Notes: generated by a model from the letters alone, not told the origin. Positions 42,928 to 55,296 are shown, numbered from the stretch's first letter. The stretch: 64,000 nt of DNA from Cloeon dipterum (GCF_949628265.1 NC_088786.1:41871681-41935680); one strand, 5' to 3'. Translations and numbers: made by a program.

Positions 42928-43281
42928 TTACCCACCTGGATGCTCTTTTTTCATGTGAGAAAGTAGCGCAGATTCGCTCCCAAACAATCTGTTACAAAGT
43001 CTGCATCGGAATATAAAGTCTTGGACGTCAGTGTCCGCTTCCTGCAGGGCATTCTGGCTAATGCCACTGGGGGATTTATTTGAGAAACAACAGCGGGAGC
43101 ATTGTTTTATAACTGTGATAATATTTGTAATACTACAATGCGGCTCAAGAGTGTCGCTTTCGACATTTGAAGGAGAATCAAAATCTGGAATGTAATATCA
43201 ATTGCAATTGTATTTTTTTTTCAATAATAATGAGCGAATAAATTTAATCTTGGATGACTCACATTGCTTATTGTCAGGCAT
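42928..43281 (-). CDS. Small single-finger C2H2 protein, copy 3, about 91 aa
   Basis: The start is probably MPDNKQ at 43281 in exon 2, because the earlier exon 2 ATG is lost (GAAAATTAATTCC) and creates a stop. Exon 2 coding 43281-43263, exon 3 43184-42928. Exon 3 reads DSPSNVESDTLEPH, an inserted stretch with CSRCC, GISQNALQEADTDVQD, then a classical finger CRLCNRLFGSESALLSHMKK ending EH. A homologous leader exon with donor TATAG/GTATAT lies at about 43630-43460, and CAAAGGTCA at 43721-43729. Expression is uncertain because the TATA box is degenerate. Confidence 0.5.
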
Positions 43282-43759
43282 CGTTTCACAACTATAGGAT
43301 TCAATAGTTGGCACCCTATGCTCCCAGGTTGGAATTAATTTTCTTCTAAATCTGGGAAGAAATAATATTTGAAGGATTTCAAATGGCCATATCTGATTAA
43401 AACGGGTAGCTGGAAAATTAATTCAGTCTATCTATGAAATAAAATATGGAAAATATACCTATAGATTCTGGGAACTTGAAAAGACTTTAGGCTGTTTAGT
43501 TTCGTCCAAAAAGTCTGGTTTTTGCTGCGTTTCTTCTTTAGCCAGTCGAAAAGATCCAACTGTCGAGAATTAATGTGAAACCTCTGCTTTGGAATCGGGA
43601 CTGAACCTCTCTGAAGCTTGGTTGAAGAACGGAATGAATGTGGAGAGGGCAACCTACTTCTTGTAGAGTATATTGTTTTTTCTACAAAGCAAACAAACAA
43701 ATTTATGTTGGCTCTTGGTTCAAAGGTCAAAACTTTACGTGGAATTGAATGGAACTGGA

Positions 43760-44735
43760 AAATTATTTTTGCCCATCAATTACTTTGAGGGGATGGCAAC
43801 CTCTGCTTACAAATAAAACAGCGTTAAAGTAGCTGGAAGTTCTTGGAAATTTGGTTCGTAAGGGAGTATCAAAGGTTAATTTAAAAAACATGATTCCAAA
43901 TATTTATAACACACGCCGTGTTATAAATTTATTGTTAGAAACTTTCTTGCTTCGGGAAATACTCGCTCAGAAAACTAGGAAACATGAATGAGTTAGCAAA
44001 CTCGGATTGGAAAATTTGAAATCAAATGAAAGTGAACAATTTGAAGAATATATATGCAACAAATCGTGTGATCCAAAAATTTGCTGTTCCAAATGACGTG
44101 GTCTTTAAAAATAGAATCCATATATCGTTCAATAAAATTGAATAAATCTCTTAGACCTATTTAAGTGGTGAGACAAACATTATTGCGTTATTATTGACGT
44201 GAATCAATAACGCCGCCGTGCTGTCAAATAAATCACCGCATAAGCCGCATCTGCATCCTCCATCTTGATCGATTTCTCTTCCCAAGACGTTCCGTTCCAT
44301 TTCAAAATTTGTTCAAAACTTCGAACTTTGATCCGTTGCTCAAATGTGGATCCTTTGGAAGACACACATCAAAGGAAATATCAAAAATTCCTGTCAATAA
44401 CAATTTTATTTTGATTGCAATCTCGTAAATTCGAAGTTTCATCTTTCGCCACCAAATTGTCGATTTTTTTTAGGAATGCGTGGCACAAACGCTCGAGAAA
44501 TTGTTGCATGCTTTGATTAGAAAATTAAAAATTGAAATGAATTTTTAACATATGACCAACACCTCTATATATATTTGAAAACACAGATTGATGGGATAAT
44601 GCAATCTATATTTTTATTTAACACGAAAAATTCCTACAAATTAATGATTCTTTTGTTAAAAAAGACGAAAAACATGATCATCTCTAGGTTTTTTTTATAA
44701 TTAACCTAATAATTAAAATGCAACACACGGTACTG
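43760..44735 (-). pseudogene. Intergenic DNA with a relic finger of the small zinc-finger family
   Basis: At 44300-44158 on the minus strand a frame reads MERNVLGREIDQDGG, then CGLCGDLFDSTAALLIHV and stop: the C-x2-C-x12-H half of a finger with the spacing of this family, but no final His. No matching upstream exons survive. The rest of the interval is AT-rich with no gene seen. Confidence 0.4.
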
Positions 44736-44739
44736 TTCA

Positions 44740-46606
44740 TTAGAAAAATGTTTGCTGTCCGGGAAAACGGACATTCCCGCACGCCGGAAAGAGGTTTGAA
44801 TTTTTCCCATCGTCAGCAGGGTCAGCCAAGCAATGAAAAGTCTGCAAAAGGATCAGGAACGGAAGAGAGATTGATCTTTGTGGGTGGGGCAGCGTCTTCC
44901 CAAGAATGCGACTCTTCCACAGACTGTTAAAGAGGACTCCGAGTGGACTCTGCGTTTCTCCAGGAGGCGTAGATTCAGAATCAAGGGATGATCCTGTGAT
45001 TTCCTGTTCTGAGGTCTCGTCAAGGAACTTTGTAGCTGTAAAATATGGCAAATAAACGTGTAATCCTCGCAATGGAAAGTGCTCTAGGGTTTTATTCACC
45101 TGTGAATTTGCTGAATGAATTCGATCTTGCGCCGACTGCAGCCTTGAGTAGTTTATGCCTATTCCCGCCACCATTTACATTTAGCTCCGTCATCCATAAA
45201 TTGCCGTTCGCGTCCAAGGCAAAAGTAAATGGCCAATATGCACCCAGTTCTCCGACCTAAAAGAGATTTTAAAATTGTTAGCCTGACAAATAATTAGTCG
45301 GGAATATAATGAGACTTTAAACATTTAAAAATTAAACTTCCACGAAAATTTGCATGTTGATGTGTGATTGCAAATCTACCTTAGATTGGAAAAAGGGGTC
45401 ACCAATTGTTTCAGTGTGTAAAAGATACGATAAAAAAGCTATAAACTTCTTCCAAAAAATATTTTCCTTTTATTTTATTTGCGGATTTTCCAGAATTTTA
45501 ACAATTTTGTCGGGCAGCACCAAAATTTCAATTTTTAAAGGTAAATATTTACCTCATAAAATCGCTGCTCTCTAAAGGGCTGAGAAATAATCCATTTGGA
45601 GAGGTAATCCTGGCCCCAAGAGGCGGCATACAAGACATTGGCACCGTCGATTAACATTTTGTAGGGTTTTCCAGTCCATTGGCCGATGAATTTGACAGCA
45701 GCGCTTCCGCCTTCATTCTTCAGCTCAGAAACAGACACTGAATAGAGTTCATTGGAACCAGCTCTTCTAAGGTACAACTCATGTCTCGCTTCCCTGTTAG
45801 GAGAGAGGGCCAAGGAAAACCAACGTCCTTCTGATGGTGTTTTAACAGACCAGGATTTGTCCATTTTTCGGCTGTAAACGACGATTTGCTCAGACCTGGC
45901 GTCCGTGATGTACGCAAGCAAATCGTCCGTTGTTTTGTCGAGCACAAGATCACTCAGTGACCTTCCAAGATAAAAATGAGAGACGACTGTGTCCGGGAAC
46001 TGGTGAACGCGCTCGGTTTGGTCGTTCTTGAGAAGGTTGAATATCCAAAGTTTTCCTGGACATTTGTCACTCCCGTCATCAAGCACCCACAACCGACCGT
46101 CAGTATCCGTTTCTAAACCTCCCGCCGCCTGAATATTGTCGCAGATGTCTTTTTTCTGGAAAGAGAAATAAAACAGTTATTTGAGAATTTGTCCGACATT
46201 TTTTAGACGTCAGCTATAAACATTTTTCTATTAAATGCGAGTTAATCTTCCCACCAGTAGCTTAAAACAGTATTTTCCTTCAGACTTCTGAGAGACTTAC
46301 GTGTAAATCCAAGGATGGGAAAGGAGCTAGTTTCGGAGGTGCAGTCGACGTGCCGTTTGTTGGAAGCCACACCAGCGAGGTGGGAATTCCGGGATCCGTA
46401 TCAAGGCTTAGAAACAGCCTTTCTCCATAAACAGCCATGTATCGAAATTCAACATTATCCGGAGTGAAATTCTGTTTAATCTGTCCGATTGAGGTGTCCG
46501 CTTCTGGTGGCCAGAGGAAATCGAATTTATCCCACTCGTAAACGGTTGTGAAGTTGACGGCGTTGGCCCCGCACAAGCCAAGCAATAAGGTGGCAGCAAA
46601 TAACAT
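44740..46606 (-). CDS. Yellow/MRJP-family secreted protein, gene 1, 453 aa
   Basis: Coding exons 46606-46301, 46155-45553, 45256-45100 and 45035-44740 (1362 bases, no stop). The signal peptide MLFAATLLLGLCGANA is followed by the family opening VYEWDKFDFLWPP. The MRJP beta-propeller core includes YMAVYGERLFLSL, APFPSLDLH, LWVLDDGSDKCPGKLWIFNL, LSDLVLDKTTDDLLAYITDA, GRWFSLALSPNR, GKPYKMLIDG, QPFREQRF and WPFTFALDANGNLWMTELN. A longer polar tail of about 90 residues is not seen in its neighbours. Length is normal for Yellow proteins, which are secreted and act in cuticle pigmentation and other processes. Which yellow subfamily is unclear. The exon with the ATG begins at an acceptor (46616), so a 5' leader exon lies upstream, probably at 47607-47657. 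Confidence 0.85.
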
Positions 46607-46616
46607 TGTGGTCGAG

Positions 46617-48055
46617 CTGAAAGCAAAAACAATAAATCGAATTAAACTCGTTTTAATTAGCACCGATACTCAAGAGTAAAATGTTTTCCGTTAAAATTAT
46701 TTGATGAAATGCTTCTCATTCTACTGAAAGGAGGTATATAAACAGCCAAATTCTCCAAGGTATAAAAATTACGAGTTGTGGTATTGCGTGATGTACAAAT
46801 TTTTGCCGAATATATACCGTCAAAAATTACTCGAAATTGCTGAAAATTTAAGCATTAAAAAACCGGCTCGGAAGAGCAGGTCAGGTCGGATACCCTGAAA
46901 AAGGTCGTCAAGGTAAAGCAGGTTGAAGCGTAGACCGAGACGCATCCAACGAGGGTTCGTGGTCGACGATCGGACGAGCGGTTGAATTTTGACAAAAATA
47001 AAACCTCTTTCTCGTCGATCAATTTTATCGGAAAGGCGAAAGGAGCCTCCAAAAAATCCTTTTGTTGTAGTCAATTTATCTATTGGCTCCAGCAGCTGCC
47101 AAACGCTCCGCGCACGTCGTTAAGATGATAAAATCACGAAAACCAAAACAATTAAATTAAATTTTTGATTGATAAAAACTCGATTGTGTAAGCGAACGAA
47201 CGTATCAAAAATCCGCGCTGAGGGACGATAAGGCGATCTCTTTCTGTACATCCTGTCGCGTAATCGCTTCCAAATGTCGCCTGCAACCGTTTATCCTGTT
47301 CGCTCAATCCAATGAATATAAAAAATCAAGAAAAAGCCGAGCAATTTTTGTGTCCATAGTTATTGTTATATATATTATTCTTAAAAAAACACGTAGGAAA
47401 CAATTAACCAAAGCAATGTCTCAATTTTTCACTCAAAAAATTTAATCAACCTAAGTATCAATTTCTATATTTACGGTTCTGTCTGTAAAATCTCAGAAAA
47501 TCTTATTTAATTATTAATGAATGGTAAAAAATAATATTATTTTGAGTTTCTTAATATTTAACACAAATGAAAAGCAAAGTTTCAATAAATCAGACGATTC
47601 TTTTACCTTAAATGCAGCAAAGAACGGCCCAATTGTCAGCTGAGCCGACGAGATACTGCCTCGTCGACGCTGAGAGAGCGTCTAAATAGCGCTTTTAGTT
47701 GAGATAACTCGTCGGGTTGGAGGTCGGAGATGACGTCATTTCGCCTGATAATTTTTTGGGTCGCAAGAGAAGAGCTCACCGGACGTGATTCTGTATTTCT
47801 GTATCTGTGTTTTTATGTATATTTTGATATTCTTAATTTTCTTGTCAGTTTGGAATTGCATTTCAATTTCCAACAAAATCATTTTCCGGGCACTTTTGCT
47901 TCTCACCAAAAGCTGATAAAAGAATTTAATAAATTAGTTTAAATAAAATTATTCATTCACCAATAATCAATAATTATGGTTTGATATCGCTTTTTTATTT
48001 CTCTCAAGTCATTAATTATTATTTTTAATATAAAAATTAATATTGTAATCAAACG
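46617..48055. other. Predicted leader intron of yellow gene 1 and upstream DNA
   Basis: 46850-47090 is GC-richer and holds short minus-strand frames with no family match. 47700-48055 is AT-rich with no gene seen. Confidence 0.35.
47607..47690 (-). promoter_or_regulatory. Predicted leader exon and promoter of yellow gene 1
   Basis: On the minus strand, TATTTAGA (47688-47681) is followed about 31 bases later by a GCAGT initiator-like word (near 47657), then by an exon ending GCATTTAAG/GTAAAAG at 47607. It would splice over about 990 bases to the acceptor TTTCAG at 46617. There is no similarity to the promoters of yellow genes 2 and 3. Confidence 0.4.
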
Positions 48056-48870
48056 AGATCATGATTTTCTCCTAAATCGATTATGAAATGTATTGTTTTG
48101 GGTGTAGGGAACAAAATGTAATGAAATAACACTATTTTCTTCAAAAATACATTTTACTATCGAACCGATTTCAATTCCAAATAATATTTTGCTCAAGAGC
48201 AGTGACGTCCGTCAGAGAGTTGACGCTTGCACAGTGACCTGGTTTGGAGTTTAAAAAAGCAAATCTCTGCAACCTGCGCTTCATGGCAGTCGTACCATTG
48301 CATACCACGATGAAACACTTTGGACTTATTAGAATTAGGAGCATTTAACTCCTCAATCTCTGATTTAACTGTTAGAAAAATAGAAATTGAGGTAAATAAA
48401 ACACGAATTGGATCCAAACCTGATACTCTATGGATGTTTTGTAATTTTATCCGATGAAATCACCATATTGCAAACGAACAGAAATCAAGAAATACTTAGT
48501 TTTTATTAGGAGGCATTTAATTTAATTTCTACTAATTTTGACGAAGAAAATAAAACAAATTGGGCTAGAAAGGAAATGAAAGAACCACGCATTTATTTGG
48601 AAAAATATTAAGTGCCCGGCGCTTCTTGACCAAAAATGCGAATACGGTTTTCCGAGAAAAAGAGGGGCCGTTTTATGACCAAGTGCTAAAAGCGCCCAAC
48701 ATAAAACAATTCATTCCAAAGAGCATAAATATATTTAAGTTTACAATAGTTTCATTATACTTTTATGTGCAAAGAACAAATTAAAATTTCATTTTAATTC
48801 AGTCTCCTATGAGCAATACAAATAAGACACGAATAAGAATGATTTAACACGATAGGATCTTGGTAGAAGC
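48056..48870. repeat. Duplicated DNA downstream of yellow gene 2
   Basis: Matches 33400-34330; its left-hand part includes a minus-strand frame beginning MDPI and sharing FFKLQTR with a frame at 33546-33794. Indels change the frame between the copies, so neither is taken as a gene. The last 250 bases also match 51480-51780. Confidence 0.65.
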
Positions 48871-48873
48871 AGA

Positions 48874-50690
48874 TCAGGTTGATGTCAAACAGGTGCAGGT
48901 GCAACAAGCTGGATCCCAGAATCGTTCTGTAATTGGTAACAAGTGCTGGTTATTATTGGTCTTTGAGAAATGGTACTTGCAATTGGAAAGACTCGATTAT
49001 ATGAAATGGATGATGTCATCAAAAGATAATCCAATCAAAGTTTGGTTTAATTAAAAAAACACAATAAGGAAATTTACCTTTTCCGTCTGTAACCTTCAAA
49101 AGCCGGAATCTTGTCTCTGCTTTGTTTTCATTAAACGCCATTATCCATAGGTTTCCATTTTGGTCCAAGGCAAAAGTAAATGGCCTAAACGAGTCTAGTT
49201 TAGAGACCTAAAACCAAGCAAAGCGAGTCTCGGTGAATTACGTTACATCAAGTTAAGAAATTGCATGCGTTTCACGTGAGCTAGGAAATGTTTTAGATCA
49301 TATCTCGTTAAATTAGCCTAACTTTATCTGCCTCCGCACTAACTAAACATCATCATCAATTTCATCTTAGCCCTTTTCCCACTATTGTTAAAGAAATATT
49401 TTATTTCTGTTTATTTAACTGGCTGATTTTAGAGTGAAAATATTTTATGTTTACACAATTATGAGAAATTGTGTTGCATCTACAAATAATATCTCAATGA
49501 TCCAAATACTCGTTAGAAAAGCCAAGGAAAATTAGAACGAAATTAATTATGATATTTTTAATTGGTGACCTACCCCAACAAAACGCTGCTCTTGAAATGG
49601 CTGGGAACCATTCCAAGAAATGATGTAGTTTTTGTTGAAAAAACCGGTATACATGGTGCCGTGGTTGTCCACCACCATCCTGTAAGGCTCTCCAGTCAAT
49701 TTGGCGATTAGTTTCGGTTTTGCGGTTCGAGTTCCGTTGCGGAGTGCGGTGACGGGAATTGAGTACACTTCATTCGAGTTCCACTCTCCAAACTCGTGCG
49801 AATAAATTCCAATGTAGAGCTGTCTCGGTTCCTGATACTTAGGAGACAAGGCAATTGCAAAACTTTGGACTTTTGGCGTTTCCACAATCCAAGATTCATT
49901 TCTTTCCAAATCAAACACGACAATGCTTTGTTCATCCCACCGCGTGATGTAGGCAAAGGTTCCGTCATTCGTTTCGTCGAGCACCAAGTCGTGAACCCAG
50001 TCGTAAAAGGAAAACTGATGAATTACTTTGGTCTGATCATGGTTGATAAGGTCGATGGTCCATATTTTTGAATTGCATTTGGAGCTACCCTTGTCCAGCA
50101 CCCACAGCCTTCCAACCGAGTCCACTGCCAGTCCACTTGGTTCTTCAATTTTTTGGCAGTTTCCGAATTCCTGGAAAAACACGGAACCGCAACAAAAATT
50201 TTAATTCGTGTCCTGTTTTACGGCACACACTCAATAAATCCGGTTTTTTAGGATCATTAAAAGGAATTTTTGTACCTCTTTTTCTTGCGTTACAAAATGA
50301 AAAAAGGCAAGACAAGAACTGTCCCATTAAAAGGTAAAACAAATAGCATTTAGATTTGTTACTTACATACATGTCCAACGAAGGAAATGGATTGGGCCTC
50401 GGTGGTTCAGAGGACGCGCTGCTCGTCGGCAAAGACACCACCAGTTTCGCCGGAGTGTCTTCGGGATATTTCTTCAGGACGAAGAAGATCCTTGTTCCGT
50501 AGACAGCCATGAAATGAGGCTCTATGGAAATTTCGTCAGTAAAGTCTCTTGTCCTAGTCGCTTTTGACGGCCACTCGCAGTCCAATTCATCTGGCCACTC
50601 GTAGACTAGGGTGAACTTGGTGGTGGTGGCCAGGGATGAAATCCCGGGCAAGAAAATGGCGACGAAAAAAGGAGTCATGCTTCTGGACAT
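48874..50690 (-). CDS. Yellow/MRJP-family secreted protein, gene 2, 367 aa
   Basis: Exons 50690-50367, 50170-49574, 49207-49078 and 48926-48874 (1104 bases, no stop). ATG chosen at 50690: MSRSMTPFFVAIFLPGISSL, a signal peptide, then VYEWPDELDCEWPS. MRJP core: FMAVYGTRIFFVL, PFPSLDMYV, GRLWVLDKGSSKCNSKIWTI, VHDLVLDETNDGTFAYIT, FAIALSPKYQEPRQLYIG, GEPYRMVVDNHGTMY, QPFQEQRF and FRPFTFALDQNGNLWIM. The exon layout is that of gene 1 except that the start lies in the first exon. The last exon is only 17 codons, ends in a Cys cluster (CCTCTC) and lacks gene 1's long tail, so the protein is on the short side for the family. Sequence is closest to gene 3, implying a recent tandem duplication. Confidence 0.85.
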
Positions 50691-50694
50691 TTCC

Positions 50695-51005
50695 AACTAT
50701 GCTCACAAAATGGAAAATACCAATGGAGTCTTGAATACTTGAAGAGGGGCTTTAAGCTGTTCAGTTTTGCCCGAAAAGTCTGGTTTATTCTTTTTCAAAT
50801 CGCAAAGATTCAACTCTCGAAAAATTAAGGTGATAATACATCTGCTCTGAGTGAAACTGAGAATCTCTCTGATGCTCGGCTGAAAACAAAATGAATATAC
50901 GGAGATATATATGCTATAGTCACATAGTACTTTGTACTTTGGTGTTTCTACAATGCAAATAAACAAATAAAGCTGTGTTTGCTCACGCTGCAAAGGTCAC
51001 ATTTA
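50695..51005 (-). promoter_or_regulatory. Yellow gene 2 promoter, homologous to the small zinc-finger promoters
   Basis: From CAAAGGTCA (50991-50999) down to about 50715 this matches, in order, the promoter and complete first exon of the small zinc-finger genes: GAGCAAACACAG, TTTGTAGAAACACCAAAGT, CGAGCATCAGAGAG, AAAACTGAACAG and the former splice donor, now CCATTGGTATTTTCC. The yellow ATG follows about 30 bases on. CATATATATC near 50912-50903 may serve as TATA box. Confidence 0.75.
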
Positions 51006-51780
51006 TATTTGGAATCAAATCATTTTTCTTGCTAATTGAACTTTGATCTTCTCTGAAGCAAACAAATAAACTGTGTCGTTGTATTCGGCTCAAAGTTCAA
51101 ATTAAAATTAGCCTAATCAAATGGAGTAATTCTGCTAGAAGTTTAAATTAAATGGCTTGCAAATAACTTAAAGATTTTGACACTATATTTATTTAATATT
51201 GTGGAATAAAAATAAGTGGAATATCCTAATCGTTCGAAGCTAACAAAACATTGATTGTTTCAGCTCAAAGGTCAAATTGCTAGATTGAATTTGTTGATCA
51301 TGTTTTTTCTGCTATTTATAATTTTAAAATCTATTTGCCTATCTTGGAGGCATATTTATAAATTGGATTAACAAAAAGTAGGGAATAGTAATTCACAATA
51401 GTAAATTTGTTATTAAAATTGACGTACTATTAAAACAAGACCATTGTAGAAGTTATAGTCAGGTGATTGAAGCTCGAAAAGTAACCAGTGCTAAAGCGCC
51501 CAACAAAAAACACAATTTATTCCAAAGAGCATATGTAAGTTTACAATAGTTTCATTATACTTTTATGCACAAAGAACAAATACAAATTTCATTTTAATTC
51601 GGTCTCCTATGAATCTGATTTCTGGAAATTTGGATTCACACAAGTTGTGGTACATTTGTTTAAGTAAGCGTCATTTATTTTAGTGCAGAATTCCCAGCTT
51701 TACAAGGAAAATAGGTGGATTGATTTGGATAAAAATAGATTCGGTAGGGTAAAAAACTGTTTATTTCGGATACAAATAAA
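51005..51780. other. Intergenic DNA between yellow genes 2 and 3
   Basis: 51040-51090 and 51255-51285 hold decayed copies of the promoter words (TTTGCTTCAGAGAAG, CAAAGGTCA). 51480-51780 is the duplicated 3' flank shared with yellow gene 2. No gene seen. Confidence 0.5.
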
Positions 51781-51786
51781 AAACGA

Positions 51787-53634
51787 TTAATAATGATTTA
51801 AAACGATGGAATCACGGTAGAAGCAGATCAGGGTGTTGTCAGAGAGGATGCAATCAGATGGACCCCTGAATCGTTCTGTAAAGGTAACAAGCTGTGGTTA
51901 TTATTGGTCTTTTGGAAATGGTACTTGCGATTGGAATGGCTGGAATAAATGATATTTATAATGTCATCAAAAGATACTCAGTTAAAAATTGGTTTCTTCT
52001 AATTTTTAAAAAAAAAATACAATAAGGAAATTTACCTGCTCCGACTGCAGCCTTCAAAAGCCGGATTCTTTTCTCTGCTTTGTTTTCATTAAACGCCATT
52101 ATCCAAAGAGTTTCATTTTGGTCCAGGGCAAAAGTAAATGGCCTAAAAGAATCTAGTCCATCTACCTAAAAGCAAGCAAAGCACACTCTCGATGATTAAT
52201 GTTACATCTAGTTGAGAAATTGCGTTGCACGTGAGCTAGGAAATGTTTTAGATCCTGTTAAAATGAGCCCAACATTATCTCTGTATCCGCACTAACCATA
52301 CAGAATTGTTTTCAACTCTCACTTTTTCCCTCCGTATTGTTAAAAAAAACTATTTTTAATTCTATTGAACTTCTGCTTTTCTGCACACAATAATGAGAAA
52401 TTGTTTTCCATCTACAAATAATTTCCTATCAAAACACTTAACTCCAAATACTCGTTAGAAATCCCGAGGAAAATTAGAACGAAATAAATTATGATATTTT
52501 AAACTTTGGAGACCTACCTCAAAAAAACGCTGCTCCTGAAATGGCTGGGAACCGTTCCAAGAATGCATGGAGTTGTTGTTAAAAAAACCGGCATACATGG
52601 TGCCGTAGTTGTCCACCACCATCCTGTAAGGCTCTCCAGTCAATTTTGCGATTAGTTTCGGTTTTGCAGTTCGAGTTCCGTTGCGGAGTGGGCTAACAGA
52701 AATCGAATACAATTTTTTCGAGTTCCATTCGTCAGTGAAGTCCAAATCAATTCCAACGTAGAGCTGTCTCGGTTTCTGATCCTTAGGGGACAGTGCAATG
52801 GAAGAAACCCTGATTCCTGGCGTTTCCACAATCCAAGATTCATTTCTTTCCAAATTAAACACGGCAATGTGTCTGTCACCTAACTTCGAGATATAAGCAA
52901 AGGTTTCGTTGGGCGTTTCGTCGAGCACCAAGTCGTACAACCAGCCGTGAAAAGGAAACCTATGAATTAGAATCGTGTGATCCTCGTTGGTAAGGTCGAT
53001 AATCAATAATTTGGAATTGCATTTGGAGCTTCCCTCGTCAAGCACCCACAGCCTTCCAACCGAGTCCACTGCCAGTTCACTTGGTTCTTCGATTTTTTGG
53101 CAGTTTCCAAATTCCTGCAAAAATGGGAATGGATTGGCTCTGTTAAAACTAAGTCAAACTGAATGTTTGTGATTTTATATCCGGTTTGATCGAAGATCAA
53201 AAGGAAAAGTATTTAATTTTTCTTGCTTCACACAATGAAATGAGAAAAAACAAAAAAGCAAGACTATATAAAACTCTCCCTGTGTACAAAGGATAGCATT
53301 TAATTTTGCTACTTACATGCATGTCCCACGAAGGAAATGGAGTAATCTTCGGAGGTGTAGGGGACGCGCTGCTCGTCGACAAAGACATCAGTTTCGCCGA
53401 ATGAATTTCATCATTTTGCTTAATAACGAAGAAGATCCTTGTTCCGTACACAGCCATGGAATAAGGCTCTAGTCTTGCGTCACACAAGGCTGCTATCCTG
53501 GTCACCTCGGACGGCCACTTGCAGTCCAATTTATCTGGCCACTCGTAAATTAAGGTGAATTTGGTGGCGGTGACCAGGGATGAGACTCCGAGCAAGAAAA
53601 CGGGGAATAAAAACGGGGTCATGCTTCTGGACAT
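51787..53634 (-). CDS. Yellow/MRJP-family secreted protein, gene 3, 377 aa
   Basis: Exons 53634-53317, 53114-52518, 52165-52036 and 51875-51787 (1134 bases, no stop). Signal peptide MSRSMTPFLFPVFLLGVSSL, then YEWPDKLDCKWPS. Core motifs: SMAVYGTRIFFVI, PFPSWDMHV, GRLWVLDEGSSKCNSKLLII, LYDLVLDETPNETFAYIS, SSIALSPKDQKPRQLYVG, GEPYRMVVDNYGTMYAG, QPFQEQRFFE and FRPFTFALDQNETLWIM. Exon 2 has the same 597-base length as in gene 2. The last exon reads ERFRGPSDCILSDNTLICFY and extends further than in gene 2. Presumably secreted; no enzymatic activity is predicted. Confidence 0.85.
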
Positions 53635-53635
53635 T

Positions 53636-53920
53636 TCCAACTGCTTACAAAATGGAACCTAGAGTTTTAAAAACTTGAATAAGAGGCTCTCAGCTGCTAA
53701 ATTTTGACCGAAATGTCTGGTTTTCGTTCGCTGCAATACTTCTTTGCCAAATTGCAAAGTTTAAATTCTCAAGAACTATAAGTTGAAATAATCTCTGCTC
53801 TATAGTACATGATGCTCGGTTGGGAACAAAATGAATTTGGAGAGGGACTCACTCTTTTTGTGTTTCTACGAAGTAAACAAAATAAATCTGTATTTGCTCT
53901 CGTCGCAAATTTCAGATTTA
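53636..53920 (-). promoter_or_regulatory. Yellow gene 3 promoter, decayed small zinc-finger type
   Basis: Same homology as upstream of yellow gene 2 (CGTAGAAACAC, GAGTGAGTCCCTCTCCAAATT, CAACCGAGCATCA, CCAGACATTTCGGTCAAAA), ending just before the yellow ATG. TATA is lost and the half-site reads CAAATTTCA, so it is weaker or differently regulated than gene 2. Confidence 0.65.
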
Positions 53921-54728
53921 TAGTTGGGATCGGATCGAAATTTGATTCTTTTTCTTGCTAATTGAACTTAAGTCTTCTCTGAAGCAAACAAACTCTAAAA
54001 ATTAACATGGCCAGCAAATAACTCAAAGATTTTGACAATTATTTATTAAAAAATTTCGTAATAAAGTATTTGGAATATCAGCCACTCATTTGTATTTTAA
54101 TTTTCTTGTGATTGTTTCAGCTCAAAGGTTAAATTGCTAGATTGAATCGGTCGATTATGGTTTTTCCGCTATTTAAAAGTTTAAACCCACCAATGTTAGA
54201 AAATAAAAATTAAAAAGGCTTTTAAATGATATATTTGTAACGTTAATTTATGGATTTGACTACTTGAATGCATATACTTACAAATTGGATTAACAAAAAA
54301 TATAGGGTGTAGCAATTCACAAAAGAAAATCGTTATTCAAAAGAAAATGACGTAGTTTTAAAATAAGACCATATTGTGGAGTTGGATTCGGATTACTGAA
54401 ACACGAAAAGTAAACAAACTACTGAACGATTAACTTTATTTAACAAATTAAACAGGGCATCTTGAAATCTGTTGGTCAAACTTTACGTCACTCAAAGTCG
54501 AAGTTATTTTTAATATGATAAAATGGGATGAAATTATAGTGTTTGTTTTACTGTCAGAATTTGCAGTGTATTATTTTTTATCAATTATTTTGACATTTTA
54601 GTTAATTAGAACAATTATTGAAGTCAGTTTGGGTAGACATACGCGTCGTAATCGATTCTTCTGCAACTTCCTAGCAGCGTCTGGAAGTTTCCAACACACA
54701 GAGAAGCGAGGGCGGTCGTCTTATCACC
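53920..54728. other. Intergenic DNA, decayed repeats
   Basis: 53960-54000 and 54115-54150 repeat the decayed promoter words found at 51.05 and 51.26 kb. 54410-54620 matches other 3' flanks of the small zinc-finger family. No gene seen. Confidence 0.5.
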
Positions 54729-55296
54729 TTAATTACCAGGATGCGCTTCGTTTATGTGACGTTGCAGAGCAAACTCGCTCACAAAAAATAGGTTGCAAAT
54801 TTTGCATGGGAACACAACAAGGTCTTGAACGTCTGTGTCCGTTTCCTGCAGGGCATGTTGGGAATTCTGGCCAGGCTCACAAAGCGGCTCAAGAGTGTTG
54901 CTTTCGACATTTGAAGGATGATCAAAATCTGGAATATTATTACGTAAATTAATGAGTGTTAAACTGTAGAAGCTAAAAATAGCAAGGGATGAAATCCAAA
55001 ACAGAGATTTTTGGAAGAATTTTGAAAAAATGACTTACAGCATTGCTTGTCCTGCATCGTCTCTCGACTAGGCTTAAAAAGTAAACAAAATTGTCCCTGG
55101 TTGATGGAAATTTCCTCTAGATCTGGAAGGAAAATTATTATAAGAATCTAAAATGGTTATATCTGGTCGGAAAATTCACTCAGTCTATGAAATAATTTTT
55201 TAAAATACCTGGAGTCTGAAAAACTGAATCGAGCTGGTCGGAAGAGGCGGCTTTGGGCTGTTCAGTTTTGTCCAAAACGTCTTGGTTTTGCTGCAT
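54729..55296 (-). CDS. Small single-finger C2H2 protein, copy 4, 123 aa, best preserved
   Basis: Three exons: 55296-55209 (MQQNQDVLDKTEQPKAASSD...), 55122-55039 (DLEEISINQGQFCLLFKPSR...) and 54928-54729 (FDHPSNVESNTLEPLCEPGQ..., then DTDVQDL). Total 372 bases, open throughout, with normal splice sites. One classical finger, CKICNLFFVSEFALQRHINE ending AH, stands at the very C-terminus. This copy retains the exon 1 ATG, the exon 2 reading frame and the finger, so it is the reference for the family. An acidic, disordered first 75 residues and one finger suggest a protein that works through partners; the true role is unknown. Confidence 0.65.

Noticed and set aside
44718..44930. Plus-strand 70-codon frame
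   Set aside because: Antisense to the last exon of yellow gene 1, which has a full spliced frame.
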